Shown: positions 8,395 through 16,787 of the stretch, in pieces
How positions within the stretch are numbered: position 1 is the stretch's first letter
How the letters are laid out: every line of letters begins with the position of its first letter
NCBI GenBank assembly: GCA_013043915.1
Contig: JABEVH010000129.1
Coordinates: 1 to 26,208 of the forward strand
Reading direction: 5' to 3'
Length of the DNA: 26,208 bases
Source: Pseudomonadales bacterium
GTDB taxonomy: Bacteria > Pseudomonadota > Gammaproteobacteria > Pseudomonadales > Moraxellaceae
The notes under the pieces: generated by a model
What the model was told of the DNA's origin: nothing
Seen by the model: only the letters and a program-made list of their open reading frames with translations
Databases searched by the model: none
Program-made: the position numbers and the translations under genes

Positions 8395-8871
8395 TTAGCG
8401 ATGAGCCGTCAGACTCACTGAGACATTGACCAACCCCGGGTTATCAGGAATGCGGTGGATATCAAGCTGTACCACGCGAATACCTTGCAACTCCAGCTGG
8501 CTCACCCAGGCCATCAAGCTATTAAACATGACCGCCTTGAAATCTGCCTGTACTTGATCGCCGTTTTGTGAGAGCGAAGCTGGCGCGGACAGCCCGGTCA
8601 GGTTCATGGCATTCTGAATGACCTGGGGCAAGGCCACCTGACCGGCCTGGGCATGTTGAGCTGCCACCTGTAATTGTTCCTGATGCCGTAAAAAGTAATC
8701 GTTGAGTTGTTCACTGCGCTGCAGCGCCTGTAATGAGCGCTGATGGAGATGAAGCAGGGGGAGCACCAGTACTTCGATCAGTAAAAAAACGGCCAAAAAA
8801 CTACCCAGCACCTGAACCGCCATGCGATCACGTGTCGACATCCGCCCATACATTTCAAACCATGCGTTCAT
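8395..8871 (-). CDS. gspM: Type II secretion inner-membrane protein GspM
   Basis: A 158-residue bitopic protein: a short cytosolic N-terminus (MNAWFEMYGRMSTRDR), one transmembrane segment at about residues 19-40, then a periplasmic coiled coil and a ferredoxin-like C-terminal domain. This is the GspM layout; GspM works with GspL to anchor the GspE ATPase to the assembly platform. Sequence conservation in this family is low, so position is strong support: it follows gspL by eight bases, with an AGGGGA ribosome site, at the end of the operon. No gspN follows; the next DNA is the TnpB remnant. Confidence 0.88.
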   Translation of the reverse strand: MNAWFEMYGRMSTRDRMAVQVLGSFLAVFLLIEVLVLPLLHLHQRSLQALQRSEQLNDYFLRHQEQLQVAAQHAQAGQVALPQVIQNAMNLTGLSAPASLSQNGDQVQADFKAVMFNSLMAWVSQLELQGIRVVQLDIHRIPDNPGLVNVSVSLTAHR

Positions 8872-8879
8872 AACGTCCC

Positions 8880-10040
8880 CTAAACACCGACATGCACATG
8901 CTGGAGATTTCCGCTGGAAGTACTGACCTGTGCGGTCATACCCTGCTGTTGTAATGCCCTGATCAGGGCATTGGCATGTTGGGCATCACTCGTAAACTCA
9001 AGGTCATAGCCACCCTGGATCTGATACTGCACATGTTCAGGTGGGGGAAGACCTACCACCAGCATGGCCTTACCTAATACCAGCATAGGTGCAACGATAC
9101 CTTTGGTTCCAGAGGAAACCTCATCAACATGCGACTCCATTTGCAGCCTGAGGTTAACGATACGGGTTTCTCCAGGGAACAGTTGCTGATAGGATTTTTC
9201 TACAGTAGCCTCCAACTGCTGAGCCTTATGCAGATTAGCCAACCCCTCCGACATCAGATCCAGCACGGCAAGAAAACATGCAGCAACGGCCAATATCGCT
9301 ACCTGCTGCCAACGTTTATCCAGTGTGTTCTTTTTGACTTGCGGCTTGAAAACTCCTTGCAAAAAATTCATTCCCAAGCGCTGCAAGTTAGTCAAGTTCT
9401 GTGTTTTGAGCTGCTCTAACCAATCTGCTTGCCCCTCAGGGATGACTTCTTCCCAGGCTGAGGATGCATAAAGGCGACGTAGCTGCGTGTCTTGCCCCAA
9501 AGCCTGTAACGCATAGCGCAAGGTTTCTCGATCGCAGACACCCGCCTGCTGCTGCGACAATCTTAGCAAGATCCGTTCATGATCTTCCCAGATAACGATC
9601 TCCCCGGGCACTGGTTCCGGAATAAGCAGCGCATCGGCAAGCACCTGCGCTGGACTGAGCTCAGCGGCGGCTAAGGCTTCAAGTAGACGTTCCAGATAAT
9701 CTTTTTCCACAGCCATCAATACAACTTGTCCCGATAGGCGATCGCGCCTACCCACGATGACATGAAACCTATCAACATCTTCGCTAAGCATGTCTTCAAT
9801 GAGATAAGGTATCCCCTGCCGTCCCTGTCGATACTGTTGGGCACTCATGACCAGTGTCGTGCACAGCATGCAGGCTGCAGGCACCAGCGCCACGATGACG
9901 GCACTGCGCCAGGAAGCAGCCAGCTCGTGCAGCGCAGCAAGACTTAACTTTGTAGCTGTCTGCCATTGCCCCTGCTCATCAGGCCACCAAGCATCCCAGC
10001 CATCAAGGGTTATGGTTGTCGGTCGTAAATATATTTGCAT
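8880..10040 (-). CDS. gspL: Type II secretion platform protein GspL
   Basis: GspL recruits the GspE ATPase to the inner membrane. The product (386 residues from the chosen start) has an N-terminal actin-like cytosolic domain beginning MQIYLRPTTITLDGWDAWW, a transmembrane segment at about residues 246-264 (VAILAVAACFLAVLDL), and a periplasmic C-terminal domain. A longer frame starts at 10070, but MQIYLRP fits the usual GspL opening, so I chose the ATG at 10040; its ribosome site is weak. The start overlaps the end of gspK by 38 bases, so coupled translation is likely. Confidence 0.9.
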   Translation of the reverse strand: MQIYLRPTTITLDGWDAWWPDEQGQWQTATKLSLAALHELAASWRSAVIVALVPAACMLCTTLVMSAQQYRQGRQGIPYLIEDMLSEDVDRFHVIVGRRDRLSGQVVLMAVEKDYLERLLEALAAAELSPAQVLADALLIPEPVPGEIVIWEDHERILLRLSQQQAGVCDRETLRYALQALGQDTQLRRLYASSAWEEVIPEGQADWLEQLKTQNLTNLQRLGMNFLQGVFKPQVKKNTLDKRWQQVAILAVAACFLAVLDLMSEGLANLHKAQQLEATVEKSYQQLFPGETRIVNLRLQMESHVDEVSSGTKGIVAPMLVLGKAMLVVGLPPPEHVQYQIQGGYDLEFTSDAQHANALIRALQQQGMTAQVSTSSGNLQHVHVGV

Positions 10041-11079
10041 TAAACGAAGTTCCCAAACCCGTCGTATCATTATGACCGCTTGCAGGATCGCTGGCGAGAT
10101 CTTTGGTTTGCGGCAGGATTCGCTCTCGATAGAACACTGACAGATCAGTACTCGACTGCCGCCTTATCAGAGAACGCAACCAACTCACTTTACCATCAAT
10201 TTCCGCCTGACAGGTCACGCGAAAATAACTGCTATTAGTCGTAATCATGCCCCCCAAGGTATCGAGTTGCGCCTGCTGCATAGAAGCAAACATGGGAGCG
10301 GCCAAAAAGCTGTCAGGGCGTTCATAACCGTTAGGCGCTCCTGCTGCGATCAGTGCATTGGCCTGGACCAGTGAAATACCCGGGATCAAGGCCATCAACA
10401 CCTGCGGCTTTGCCGTATTAACATTAATCAGCGTTCCTCGCGGCAAGACTGTAACGAAAGGCTCTAAACGCTCGTAGTACACCTCGGTCATACCTCTTAC
10501 TAGCCTTAACTCAGATACCGAGGCCATATCGCGATTAGCAGCGCGGTATGGCGTAGGCATGCGCATATACCAATCTGATTCAGCGCCCATGGGCCCAGAA
10601 GGTAGATTATCAACATCAAGCCAGTCAATCACCGCCTGACTCAAGGTAACCGGTATCTGATTTTGCATCAGGAGCTGTTCAAAAGCCGCCACAAAAAGTT
10701 TATTGGGCTGGCCATCCGTTCCTAGTAAATCATTCAGATTAAAGAGGCCTTGTTCGTCCTCGATACTCCCCTGGACGCTGCCACCATCCACAGGAAAGGG
10801 AGGCCACTGCCGCGCCCATATCTCAAAATTGCTATCTACCGCACCGCGCCCCGAGGCGGCATCATTCCTGGCATCCTGGGCCAAAACTTCCATGGCAAAG
10901 GACTCTGCAGCCAAATCGTACTGCCATGCCTGTTCTGAGTCCATCAGGCTTGCGGTGCGCGCTATGGCTCGCTGCTGACGTACCATCATCAGGGTACTCA
11001 CGGCGGTGGCTATAGCCACAATCATCATCACCGTAATCAGCGCAACACCACGTTGCCTGCCATGTCTGCTAGGGCGCAT
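10003..11079 (-). CDS. gspK: Type II secretion minor pseudopilin GspK
   Basis: GspK caps the pseudopilus tip with GspI and GspJ. After a short basic leader the prepilin cleavage site is RQRG|VALIT, followed by a hydrophobic helix. As is typical of GspK, the mature position 5 is not glutamate. The large soluble domain (about 310 residues) includes the helix-hairpin-helix-like segment around LINVNTAKPQVLMALIPG that GspK proteins share. I chose the ATG at 11079, which has GGGAG six bases upstream, over an in-frame start at 11097. It overlaps the gspJ end by 11 bases and runs into gspL. Confidence 0.93.
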   Translation of the reverse strand: MRPSRHGRQRGVALITVMMIVAIATAVSTLMMVRQQRAIARTASLMDSEQAWQYDLAAESFAMEVLAQDARNDAASGRGAVDSNFEIWARQWPPFPVDGGSVQGSIEDEQGLFNLNDLLGTDGQPNKLFVAAFEQLLMQNQIPVTLSQAVIDWLDVDNLPSGPMGAESDWYMRMPTPYRAANRDMASVSELRLVRGMTEVYYERLEPFVTVLPRGTLINVNTAKPQVLMALIPGISLVQANALIAAGAPNGYERPDSFLAAPMFASMQQAQLDTLGGMITTNSSYFRVTCQAEIDGKVSWLRSLIRRQSSTDLSVFYRERILPQTKDLASDPASGHNDTTGLGTSFNANIFTTDNHNP

Positions 11080-11707
11080 TATTGGCTCCCAGGGCATTGG
11101 GCAACCTAATCAGCTTACGTAAATGCCCAAATTCATGGCTGTCAAAGCTGATATCCACCGCCAAAGGCATGGGCTGTAACTCAACAGGTTTCTGCGCATC
11201 CATGGGCTCAGGCCAGACGCTTTGCCATTGGTAAGAGGCATCAAGATAGCGCAGCTGCAAATTGCTAATGCCGGTCAATACGATGAGATCCTCCGGTTTG
11301 GCACCTGGGGCGCGATCCAGGTACACCCAATCCAGACGATGCAGATCTCCATCTCGTTGCTCATAACGCACCCGCAATAAATTGCTGCGCGTTTCGTGCA
11401 TAGGGTTCAACCAGCCAGTACGCGTAAACTCAACGCCCATGACACCCTGCCCATCATTATAGGAAAGCAACGACGATATAGGACCACCAAAACTGTCTGT
11501 CACGGGGCGCTGAATAGCCTGAACAAAATCTGCATCCATCAACTGCAGGCAGCGCTGCAGCGCATCTAGCCTGTCTAGATGTACGGCACTGACTTCCCGC
11601 GCCTGTATAACGGTACGCAGGACTTGCCAGGACAGCAAACCCACCACGGCCATGATGGCGATAGCGACCAGCAACTCCAGCAACGTAAATCCTTTAGGGC
11701 GCTGCAA
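11069..11707 (-). CDS. gspJ: Type II secretion minor pseudopilin GspJ
   Basis: A 212-residue pseudopilin with the type IV prepilin signature RPKG|FTLLELLVAIAIM, including glutamate at mature position 5. It is processed by the prepilin peptidase (not in this window) and joins GspI and GspK at the pseudopilus tip. The start is a TTG (11707-11705) behind a strong GGAGGG; no ATG precedes the signature in this frame. It overlaps the end of gspI by 14 bases. Confidence 0.93.
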   Translation of the reverse strand: MQRPKGFTLLELLVAIAIMAVVGLLSWQVLRTVIQAREVSAVHLDRLDALQRCLQLMDADFVQAIQRPVTDSFGGPISSLLSYNDGQGVMGVEFTRTGWLNPMHETRSNLLRVRYEQRDGDLHRLDWVYLDRAPGAKPEDLIVLTGISNLQLRYLDASYQWQSVWPEPMDAQKPVELQPMPLAVDISFDSHEFGHLRKLIRLPNALGANNAP

Positions 11708-12101
11708 CTTGCCCCCCTCCCCCCGGAAGAAGATGGATATAGCCCGTCACGCTCATCATAGGCTGAAATTTATCAAGAAACGCACTATGCAAGCCAACCG
11801 CTACATCTACCCTCCGTACCGAAGGAGCTGGCGTTGCTGTAAACGTCGAACGTACCGTCCAAGCGCGCCCCCCCAAAGAAACATCCCGATCCTGGCTACC
11901 ACTGTCCGGCGCCATACCCTGAACCTGCCATTCTGCCAATTGGTTACTGGCAACCAAGGCCCCCAGTGTTCTTTCTTCCAGGATACCGACAGAAGCCACC
12001 TCATTGCGTGCCGACATGAGCAGGGCCATCGCTGACACACTCATGATGGCCAGTGCCACTAAAACTTCCAACAAGGTAAATCCGTCAGGGTTGCGGCGCA
12101 T
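11694..12101 (-). CDS. gspI: Type II secretion minor pseudopilin GspI
   Basis: A pseudopilin of about 135 residues with the cleavage signature NPDG|FTLLEVLVALAIM and glutamate at position 5. GspI starts the GspI-J-K tip complex. I chose the ATG at 12101 (MRRNPDG); a TTG four codons upstream (12113) is an alternative, and neither has a strong ribosome site. The gene overlaps gspH by 17 bases and gspJ by 14 bases. Confidence 0.92.
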   Translation of the reverse strand: MRRNPDGFTLLEVLVALAIMSVSAMALLMSARNEVASVGILEERTLGALVASNQLAEWQVQGMAPDSGSQDRDVSLGGRAWTVRSTFTATPAPSVRRVDVAVGLHSAFLDKFQPMMSVTGYIHLLPGGGGQVAAP

Positions 12102-12606
12102 AGGGATGCTCAAGCACAGACAAACGCCCTAAGGCATCAAGACGCACATATCGAACCAGGTCACCTTCATGCAGTTCCAATTCGGCAGGCGTTACGGCTC
12201 CGGTAGGCATAAAATAAATATCCGGCTGTATGGTGTCGGACAAAGGATCATACTGACTTTTGACAGGAGATGATGTTGCATCCTGCACGAGACTCACACT
12301 CATACCCGAAGGCAGATCATACTCCGCAGGTAACCACGGCCGCTGCGTCTTGACCCAACGTCCCTGTTCTGTATCCAGCCGCCAAAAGCGCAACGAAACT
12401 CCTTTGACTTCAACGCCCCATACCTCCTCCCGGCCTATGGACTCATCTTCGAATCGGGCGAGCTGATCACTGATGTGCTCAGCTGCATTTTGCAGTCCCT
12501 GGCTGCCGCCATCAAAGTTGACGCTCAACACCACCACAGCCGTCATGATCCCTACGATAAGTACAACCATCAGTACTTCAAGCAGGGTAAACCCTCTACT
12601 CTGCAT
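12085..12606 (-). CDS. gspH: Type II secretion minor pseudopilin GspH
   Basis: A pseudopilin of about 173 residues with the signature QSRG|FTLLEVLMVVLIVGIM. The open frame extends 25 codons further upstream, but that part lies inside gspG and would put an unusual leader before the cleavage site. The ATG at 12606, three codons before the glycine, is therefore the likely start. GspH links the GspI-J-K tip to the GspG shaft. It overlaps gspG by 11 bases and gspI by 17. Confidence 0.92.
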   Translation of the reverse strand: MQSRGFTLLEVLMVVLIVGIMTAVVVLSVNFDGGSQGLQNAAEHISDQLARFEDESIGREEVWGVEVKGVSLRFWRLDTEQGRWVKTQRPWLPAEYDLPSGMSVSLVQDATSSPVKSQYDPLSDTIQPDIYFMPTGAVTPAELELHEGDLVRYVRLDALGRLSVLEHPYAPQP

Positions 12607-13006
12607 GAATGTCAGCGTTATCCCCGTCCCCACCTTCCTGGCCATCAGCTCCCAGCGAATAAACATCATAAGCCTTGCCATCAGGTCCCGGACTTACATA
12701 CTGAAAGTCATTGCCCCACGAATCCTTGGGCATGGCCTTGAGGTAGCCACCACTCGTCCAGTTCGTTGCCGTAGCCGGTTTGGTGACCAGAGCCTGCAAA
12801 CCTTCTTGCGTCGTTGGATAGCGATGATTATCCAGCTTAAACATTTCCAGAGCACTGGTGATTGAATGCAAACTGTCTTTAGTCGCCTCCACGCGTGCTT
12901 TTTCATCCTTCCCGATAACATTGGGAACAATAATCGCAGCCAATATCCCCAGAATCACCACCACGACCATCACTTCGATCAGGGTAAAGCCTCTATCCTT
13001 ACGCAA
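12596..13006 (-). CDS. gspG: Type II secretion major pseudopilin GspG
   Basis: Forms the shaft of the pseudopilus. The 136-residue protein begins MRKDRG|FTLIEVMVVVVILG, a canonical prepilin site with glutamate at position 5. It continues with the very conserved LDNHRYPTTQEGLQALV segment, a WGNDFQY stretch, and a C-terminal acidic loop (SLGADGQEGGDGDNADI) that binds calcium in the family. The start codon is TTG at 13006-13004 with GGAG seven bases upstream; no ATG is available before the signature. The gap to gspF is 15 bases. Confidence 0.97.
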   Translation of the reverse strand: MRKDRGFTLIEVMVVVVILGILAAIIVPNVIGKDEKARVEATKDSLHSITSALEMFKLDNHRYPTTQEGLQALVTKPATATNWTSGGYLKAMPKDSWGNDFQYVSPGPDGKAYDVYSLGADGQEGGDGDNADIHAE

Positions 13007-13021
13007 TGTCCTTCTCCTATA

Positions 13022-14236
13022 TCAATGCACCAAATTATTCATGCTAACGATGGGTAGCATGATAGCCAGAACGATAATCAGTACAACACCCGCCATCATT
13101 AAAAGCATGAGGGGTTCAAATAAACCCACCAGCGTCGTGATTAAACTGGCCAGCTCACGCTCCTGCATGGAGGCGGCACGGGTCAACATACTCTCCAGCT
13201 CACCTGATTGCTCTCCGCTGGCAATCATCTGTATCATCATGGGTGGAAACTGCTGGCTTTGTTCCAGAGCTCGGGCCAAACTTCCCCCTTCGGTGACGGC
13301 AATAGCCGCCGACCGTACGGCTTGCTTCAAGCAAAGATTATTCATGACCTCCACACAGATACGCAAGCCTTCAACCAAAGGTACGCCACTGCGACTTAAA
13401 ATACTCAAGGTGGCAGCGAGGCGAGCTGTGTTGGCATCGCGAATCAATCCGCCGATCAAGGGCAGGCGCAACAACAGGGCGTGGTAACGATAACGAAAAT
13501 GTGGATTCTTTAAGGAGCGCTGAAATGCATAAGCACCTCCTCCTGCCATAAGCACCATCAGCCATAACCAATGCTTAAACAGATCACTGGTCGCAATCAG
13601 CCCTCGGGTCAAAAGCGGCAATTCATGATGAGAGTTATCAAAGACCCGTACGATATCGGGGACCACCCAGGTCAACAAGGCGGTAATAATTAAAACCGAC
13701 ATCGTGGTCAACAGGGCCGGATAAATCAGCGCGTGCTGTATTTTCTTGCGCGTTTCGAAACGACTCTCCGTGTAATCGGCCAACTGCTCCAGCACCAAAT
13801 CAAGATGCCCTGATTTCTCCCCGGCCTCCACGGTAGCTCGGTATAATTCGGGGAAAGCACGGGGAAACTCACCCAGGCTTTGTGCAAGCGTATAACCCTC
13901 CAGCACTCGGGCACGAACTGCCGTCAACACACTTTGTACCTGGGGCTTGACCGTCTGTTTGGCCAAAGCGCGCAGCGCTTCTTCCAAGGGAATTGACGCC
14001 TGCACCAGAGTCGCCAACTGCCTGGTTAACAAGGTCAGGTCCCAAGCTCCAATACGCTGTTTGAGCCACGACAGCGATGCTTCCTGACGTTGCTGAGCTG
14101 CTGCCTGATGAATCTCTACCGGCACCCAGCCCCTTTCCCTCAGCTGTTGGCGCAGTACACGGGCACTATCTGCCTCTTCCACACCACGCACCCGTTTGCC
14201 ACGGGCATCAACACACACATAGTCAAAAGCCGGCAT
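13022..14236 (-). CDS. gspF: Type II secretion inner-membrane platform protein GspF
   Basis: A polytopic platform protein of normal length (404 residues). Two repeated GspF cytosolic domains (about 65-190 and 268-390) each end at membrane segments; transmembrane helices lie near 169-193, 221-240 and 373-395. The paired motifs TLVQASIPLEEALRAL and ILSRSGVPLVEGLRI, and VEAGEKSGHLD and IASGEQSGELE, show the internal duplication. It is thought to transmit GspE ATPase motion to pseudopilus growth. The ATG start is two bases after the gspE stop. Confidence 0.97.
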   Translation of the reverse strand: MPAFDYVCVDARGKRVRGVEEADSARVLRQQLRERGWVPVEIHQAAAQQRQEASLSWLKQRIGAWDLTLLTRQLATLVQASIPLEEALRALAKQTVKPQVQSVLTAVRARVLEGYTLAQSLGEFPRAFPELYRATVEAGEKSGHLDLVLEQLADYTESRFETRKKIQHALIYPALLTTMSVLIITALLTWVVPDIVRVFDNSHHELPLLTRGLIATSDLFKHWLWLMVLMAGGGAYAFQRSLKNPHFRYRYHALLLRLPLIGGLIRDANTARLAATLSILSRSGVPLVEGLRICVEVMNNLCLKQAVRSAAIAVTEGGSLARALEQSQQFPPMMIQMIASGEQSGELESMLTRAASMQERELASLITTLVGLFEPLMLLMMAGVVLIIVLAIMLPIVSMNNLVH

Positions 14237-14238
14237 AA

Positions 14239-15738
14239 TCAGCCTTCTTGGGTAATACGCAAGACTTCCTCCAGCGAAGTTTCACCGGACAGCACCTTAC
14301 GAAATCCATCTTCACGTATGCCCGGGCCAAGACGCCTCGCCTCAGCCTCAATGTCATGTTCTGACTGACCGGCATGCACCATATTTCGTAACGTATCATC
14401 AAAAGCAATAATCTCGTAAATACCCGTTCTTCCACGGTAGCCTGCCTGATTACATGCACTACAACCTAACGGTTGGAAAATGGTGGGAGCAGATCCTTGG
14501 CAGGCCATCAAAGCCACTTCAGCAGCGGTCGCCACATGCGCCGATTTACAGCTTGGACATAGCGTTCTTACCAAACGCTGCGCCACCACACCGATCATCG
14601 ATGAAGCCAGCAAAAATGGCTCGATACCCATATCGTGTAAACGAGTCACCGCTCCGACCGCCGAATTGGTATGTAACGTTGACAAGACCAGATGGCCGGT
14701 TAACGAAGCCTGTATAGCAATTTCTGCCGTTTCCAGATCACGAATTTCACCCACCATCACCACATCGGGATCCTGACGTAATATAGCACGCAAGCCACGT
14801 GCAAACGTCATCTCTACCTTATTGTTGACCTGGGTCTGCCCTACGCCATCAAGCTGATACTCAATGGGGTCCTCGACAGTCAGCAAGTTTCTGCTTTTGT
14901 CATTCAGCTCGGTCAGCGCTGCATACAAGGTCGTGGTTTTTCCCGAACCGGTGGGTCCCGTGACCAGAATGATGCCATGAGGTTTAAAAACCAAGTTTCG
15001 CAGACGATAATAATCTTCTTTATGCATGCCTAAATGGCCGAGATTAAGGCGACCTGCCTGCTTATCCAAAAGTCGCAACACCACGCGCTCCCCCACGCTA
15101 GAGGGCATCGTAGAAACTCGCACATCCACTTCTCGACCCGCCACACGCAGGGAAATTCGTCCATCTTGCGGCACTCGCTTTTCTGCAATATCCAGACGAG
15201 CCATCACCTTGATACGTGACACCAGCAAGGGCGCAAGTTCTCGACGCGGCTGCACCACTTCTCTTAACACACCATCAACGCGCAAACGTACACTCAGACG
15301 CTTCTCATAGGTCTCGATATGAATATCGGAAGCATTTTCTCGCACAGCTTCAGTCAGCAAGGCATTGATCAGGCGAATGATGGGCGCATCATCCTCTTGG
15401 TCCATAAGATCTTCGGTTTCCGGCACCATCGCCGCCAGGCTAGCCAGATCAATTTCATCACCTATGCCCTCAGCAATAGCCTGAGACTCGTTGTTATCGT
15501 TTTGATAAACCTCATTGACCCGAGCCGTAAATGTTTGCTGATCAACCTCACGCAAGGTCAAAGGTCGCCCCAAGGTTCGACGCAGTTCCTGAAAAACCGG
15601 CCACTTAAGCCCAGACAAATGCAACACTTCGATAGCATCATGGTCGACCTTGCCGACCACAACACCTTGGCGTTTGGCATAAGAATAACCAAAACGCAGG
15701 GCACTTCTGTCTTGTACGCTATCCACAGTGACCTGCAA
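14239..15738 (-). CDS. gspE: Type II secretion ATPase GspE
   Basis: The cytosolic hexameric ATPase that powers pseudopilus assembly. It has an N-terminal GspL-binding domain, Walker A GPTGSGKT (261-268), an Asp box and Walker B around DPDVVMVGEIRD (323-334), the His box near STLHTNSA, and the zinc-binding tetracysteine C394/C397/C426/C429, all expected of GspE. The start is uncertain: the family-like sequence begins near SALRFGYSYAKR, and no ATG lies upstream of it. TTG at 15738 sits too close to its AGGGAG; GTG at 15726 has it 12 bases away. It is the first gene of the operon E-F-G-H-I-J-K-L-M; gspC and gspD are absent. Confidence 0.96.
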   Translation of the reverse strand: MQVTVDSVQDRSALRFGYSYAKRQGVVVGKVDHDAIEVLHLSGLKWPVFQELRRTLGRPLTLREVDQQTFTARVNEVYQNDNNESQAIAEGIGDEIDLASLAAMVPETEDLMDQEDDAPIIRLINALLTEAVRENASDIHIETYEKRLSVRLRVDGVLREVVQPRRELAPLLVSRIKVMARLDIAEKRVPQDGRISLRVAGREVDVRVSTMPSSVGERVVLRLLDKQAGRLNLGHLGMHKEDYYRLRNLVFKPHGIILVTGPTGSGKTTTLYAALTELNDKSRNLLTVEDPIEYQLDGVGQTQVNNKVEMTFARGLRAILRQDPDVVMVGEIRDLETAEIAIQASLTGHLVLSTLHTNSAVGAVTRLHDMGIEPFLLASSMIGVVAQRLVRTLCPSCKSAHVATAAEVALMACQGSAPTIFQPLGCSACNQAGYRGRTGIYEIIAFDDTLRNMVHAGQSEHDIEAEARRLGPGIREDGFRKVLSGETSLEEVLRITQEG

Positions 15739-15911
15739 CTCCCTAAGAAAACTCAGCTTGAGTGTACTGTCTTGTGCCTCGTCTGCCTAGACAATCCCAC
15801 CCATCTAGCATAGGCATGCACACAGCGCTCTCCGTACAAGGGAGGCAGGTGACTTTCTGTCGCGCTTGAACATCCTCATGACGGGAGTCGTCACAATAGA
15901 GAGACCTGCCG

Positions 15912-15917
15912 TATACT
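15912..15917 (+). promoter_or_regulatory. Possible -10 element in the gspE/DUF432 divergent region
   Basis: The 193-base region 15739-15931 separates gspE (minus) from the DUF432 gene (plus) and must hold promoters for both. TATACT at 15912-15917 matches the -10 consensus at five of six positions on the plus strand, but no convincing -35 lies 16-18 bases upstream. If it is used, transcription would start only about ten bases before the first ATG of the DUF432 gene. I found no good promoter pair for gspE. Confidence 0.3.
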
Positions 15918-15931
15918 ATTTGACTTGAATC

Positions 15932-16756
15932 ATGAGTGAGACAGCCCATATGCAAACCTGGTGGGGCCGGCAACACTGGGACTCAGGTGCCACTCTGGGC
16001 TGGCAGTTGGCTGATCTGCAATTAGCCATAACCCGGCTCGAACAAGAATGGCAGATACGTATTCAACAGCCCCTGCATATTTCTGAAGATCGCCATGACT
16101 GGCAGGCCCTTGCACCGGCGGCAACTGATCAGATCAGCGATGGGGAACTACGCCGCCACGTGGGAGCCACCACACAAGAGTATATGCAGCTATTACCTAA
16201 ACTTGCCGACCGTCCCGTCGTCGTTCGACCCGCTCATCAGCTGTTCATTGCGCCTCAAGTCAGTGTGACCTTGTATATCAGCACACCGGTTTGGCTGGTC
16301 TTTTGCTCCGACGACACCTCCAACCCTTTATTGGATCTGCCCGTGACACGCCCCTCGGATAGCTGGTTTGGCCCCAATACCCGTCAGGGTGAGTTGTGTT
16401 ATGCCACCCGAGTTGTTGGCCGTCTACATCTGCAGGAACTGACCCAACACCCTTTCCGTGCCGTAACGCCCGTACGCATCTACAACGGTGGCGATCAGCC
16501 TTTTCCCCTGCAAAGATTAGCCGTACCTGTACAATTTCTGCCCTTGCATGTTTCCGAGGCGGGACGACTATGGACCCCCACGCTTAACGTCTATTGCGAC
16601 GCCAGCAATGAACATGCTGAAATCCGCATGGCTAACCGCGTCGATCACGCTGCCGGCCCTACGACCTTGCTATCTCCTCCTCGCACTCCACTGGGCTCGG
16701 GCAATCTGGTTCGTGCCTTGGACATGCTGTTTGCCAGTCGAGCCAACGGGCTATGA
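15932..16756 (+). CDS. DUF432 family protein
   Basis: A soluble protein of 274 residues with no signal peptide or membrane segment. The pattern of beta-rich sequence with LYISTPVWLVF, the central WFGPNTRQGELCYATRV segment and a final SGNLVRALDMLF resembles the DUF432 family, whose genes are often found directly before mechanosensitive channel genes, as here. The biochemical role is unknown. Two starts are possible, ATG at 15932 and ATG at 15950 (MQTWWG); neither has a strong ribosome site. The gap to the mscS gene is 31 bases, so they are probably one operon. The family name is from memory and is the least certain part of this entry. Confidence 0.75.
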   Translation: MSETAHMQTWWGRQHWDSGATLGWQLADLQLAITRLEQEWQIRIQQPLHISEDRHDWQALAPAATDQISDGELRRHVGATTQEYMQLLPKLADRPVVVRPAHQLFIAPQVSVTLYISTPVWLVFCSDDTSNPLLDLPVTRPSDSWFGPNTRQGELCYATRVVGRLHLQELTQHPFRAVTPVRIYNGGDQPFPLQRLAVPVQFLPLHVSEAGRLWTPTLNVYCDASNEHAEIRMANRVDHAAGPTTLLSPPRTPLGSGNLVRALDMLFASRANGL

Positions 16757-16787
16757 TTATTCCTTCTTGTGCTAGGAGTTTTTTGGC

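Noticed and set aside
12607..12681. 25-codon extension of gspH
   Set aside because: It lies within gspG, and the prepilin leader needs a start just before the cleavage glycine.
12858..13487. Long plus-strand open frame of 209 codons opposite gspG and gspF
   Set aside because: It is antisense to two certain genes, has no recognisable domain, and its low-complexity Ser/Arg/Ile content is what the complement of membrane-protein codons gives.
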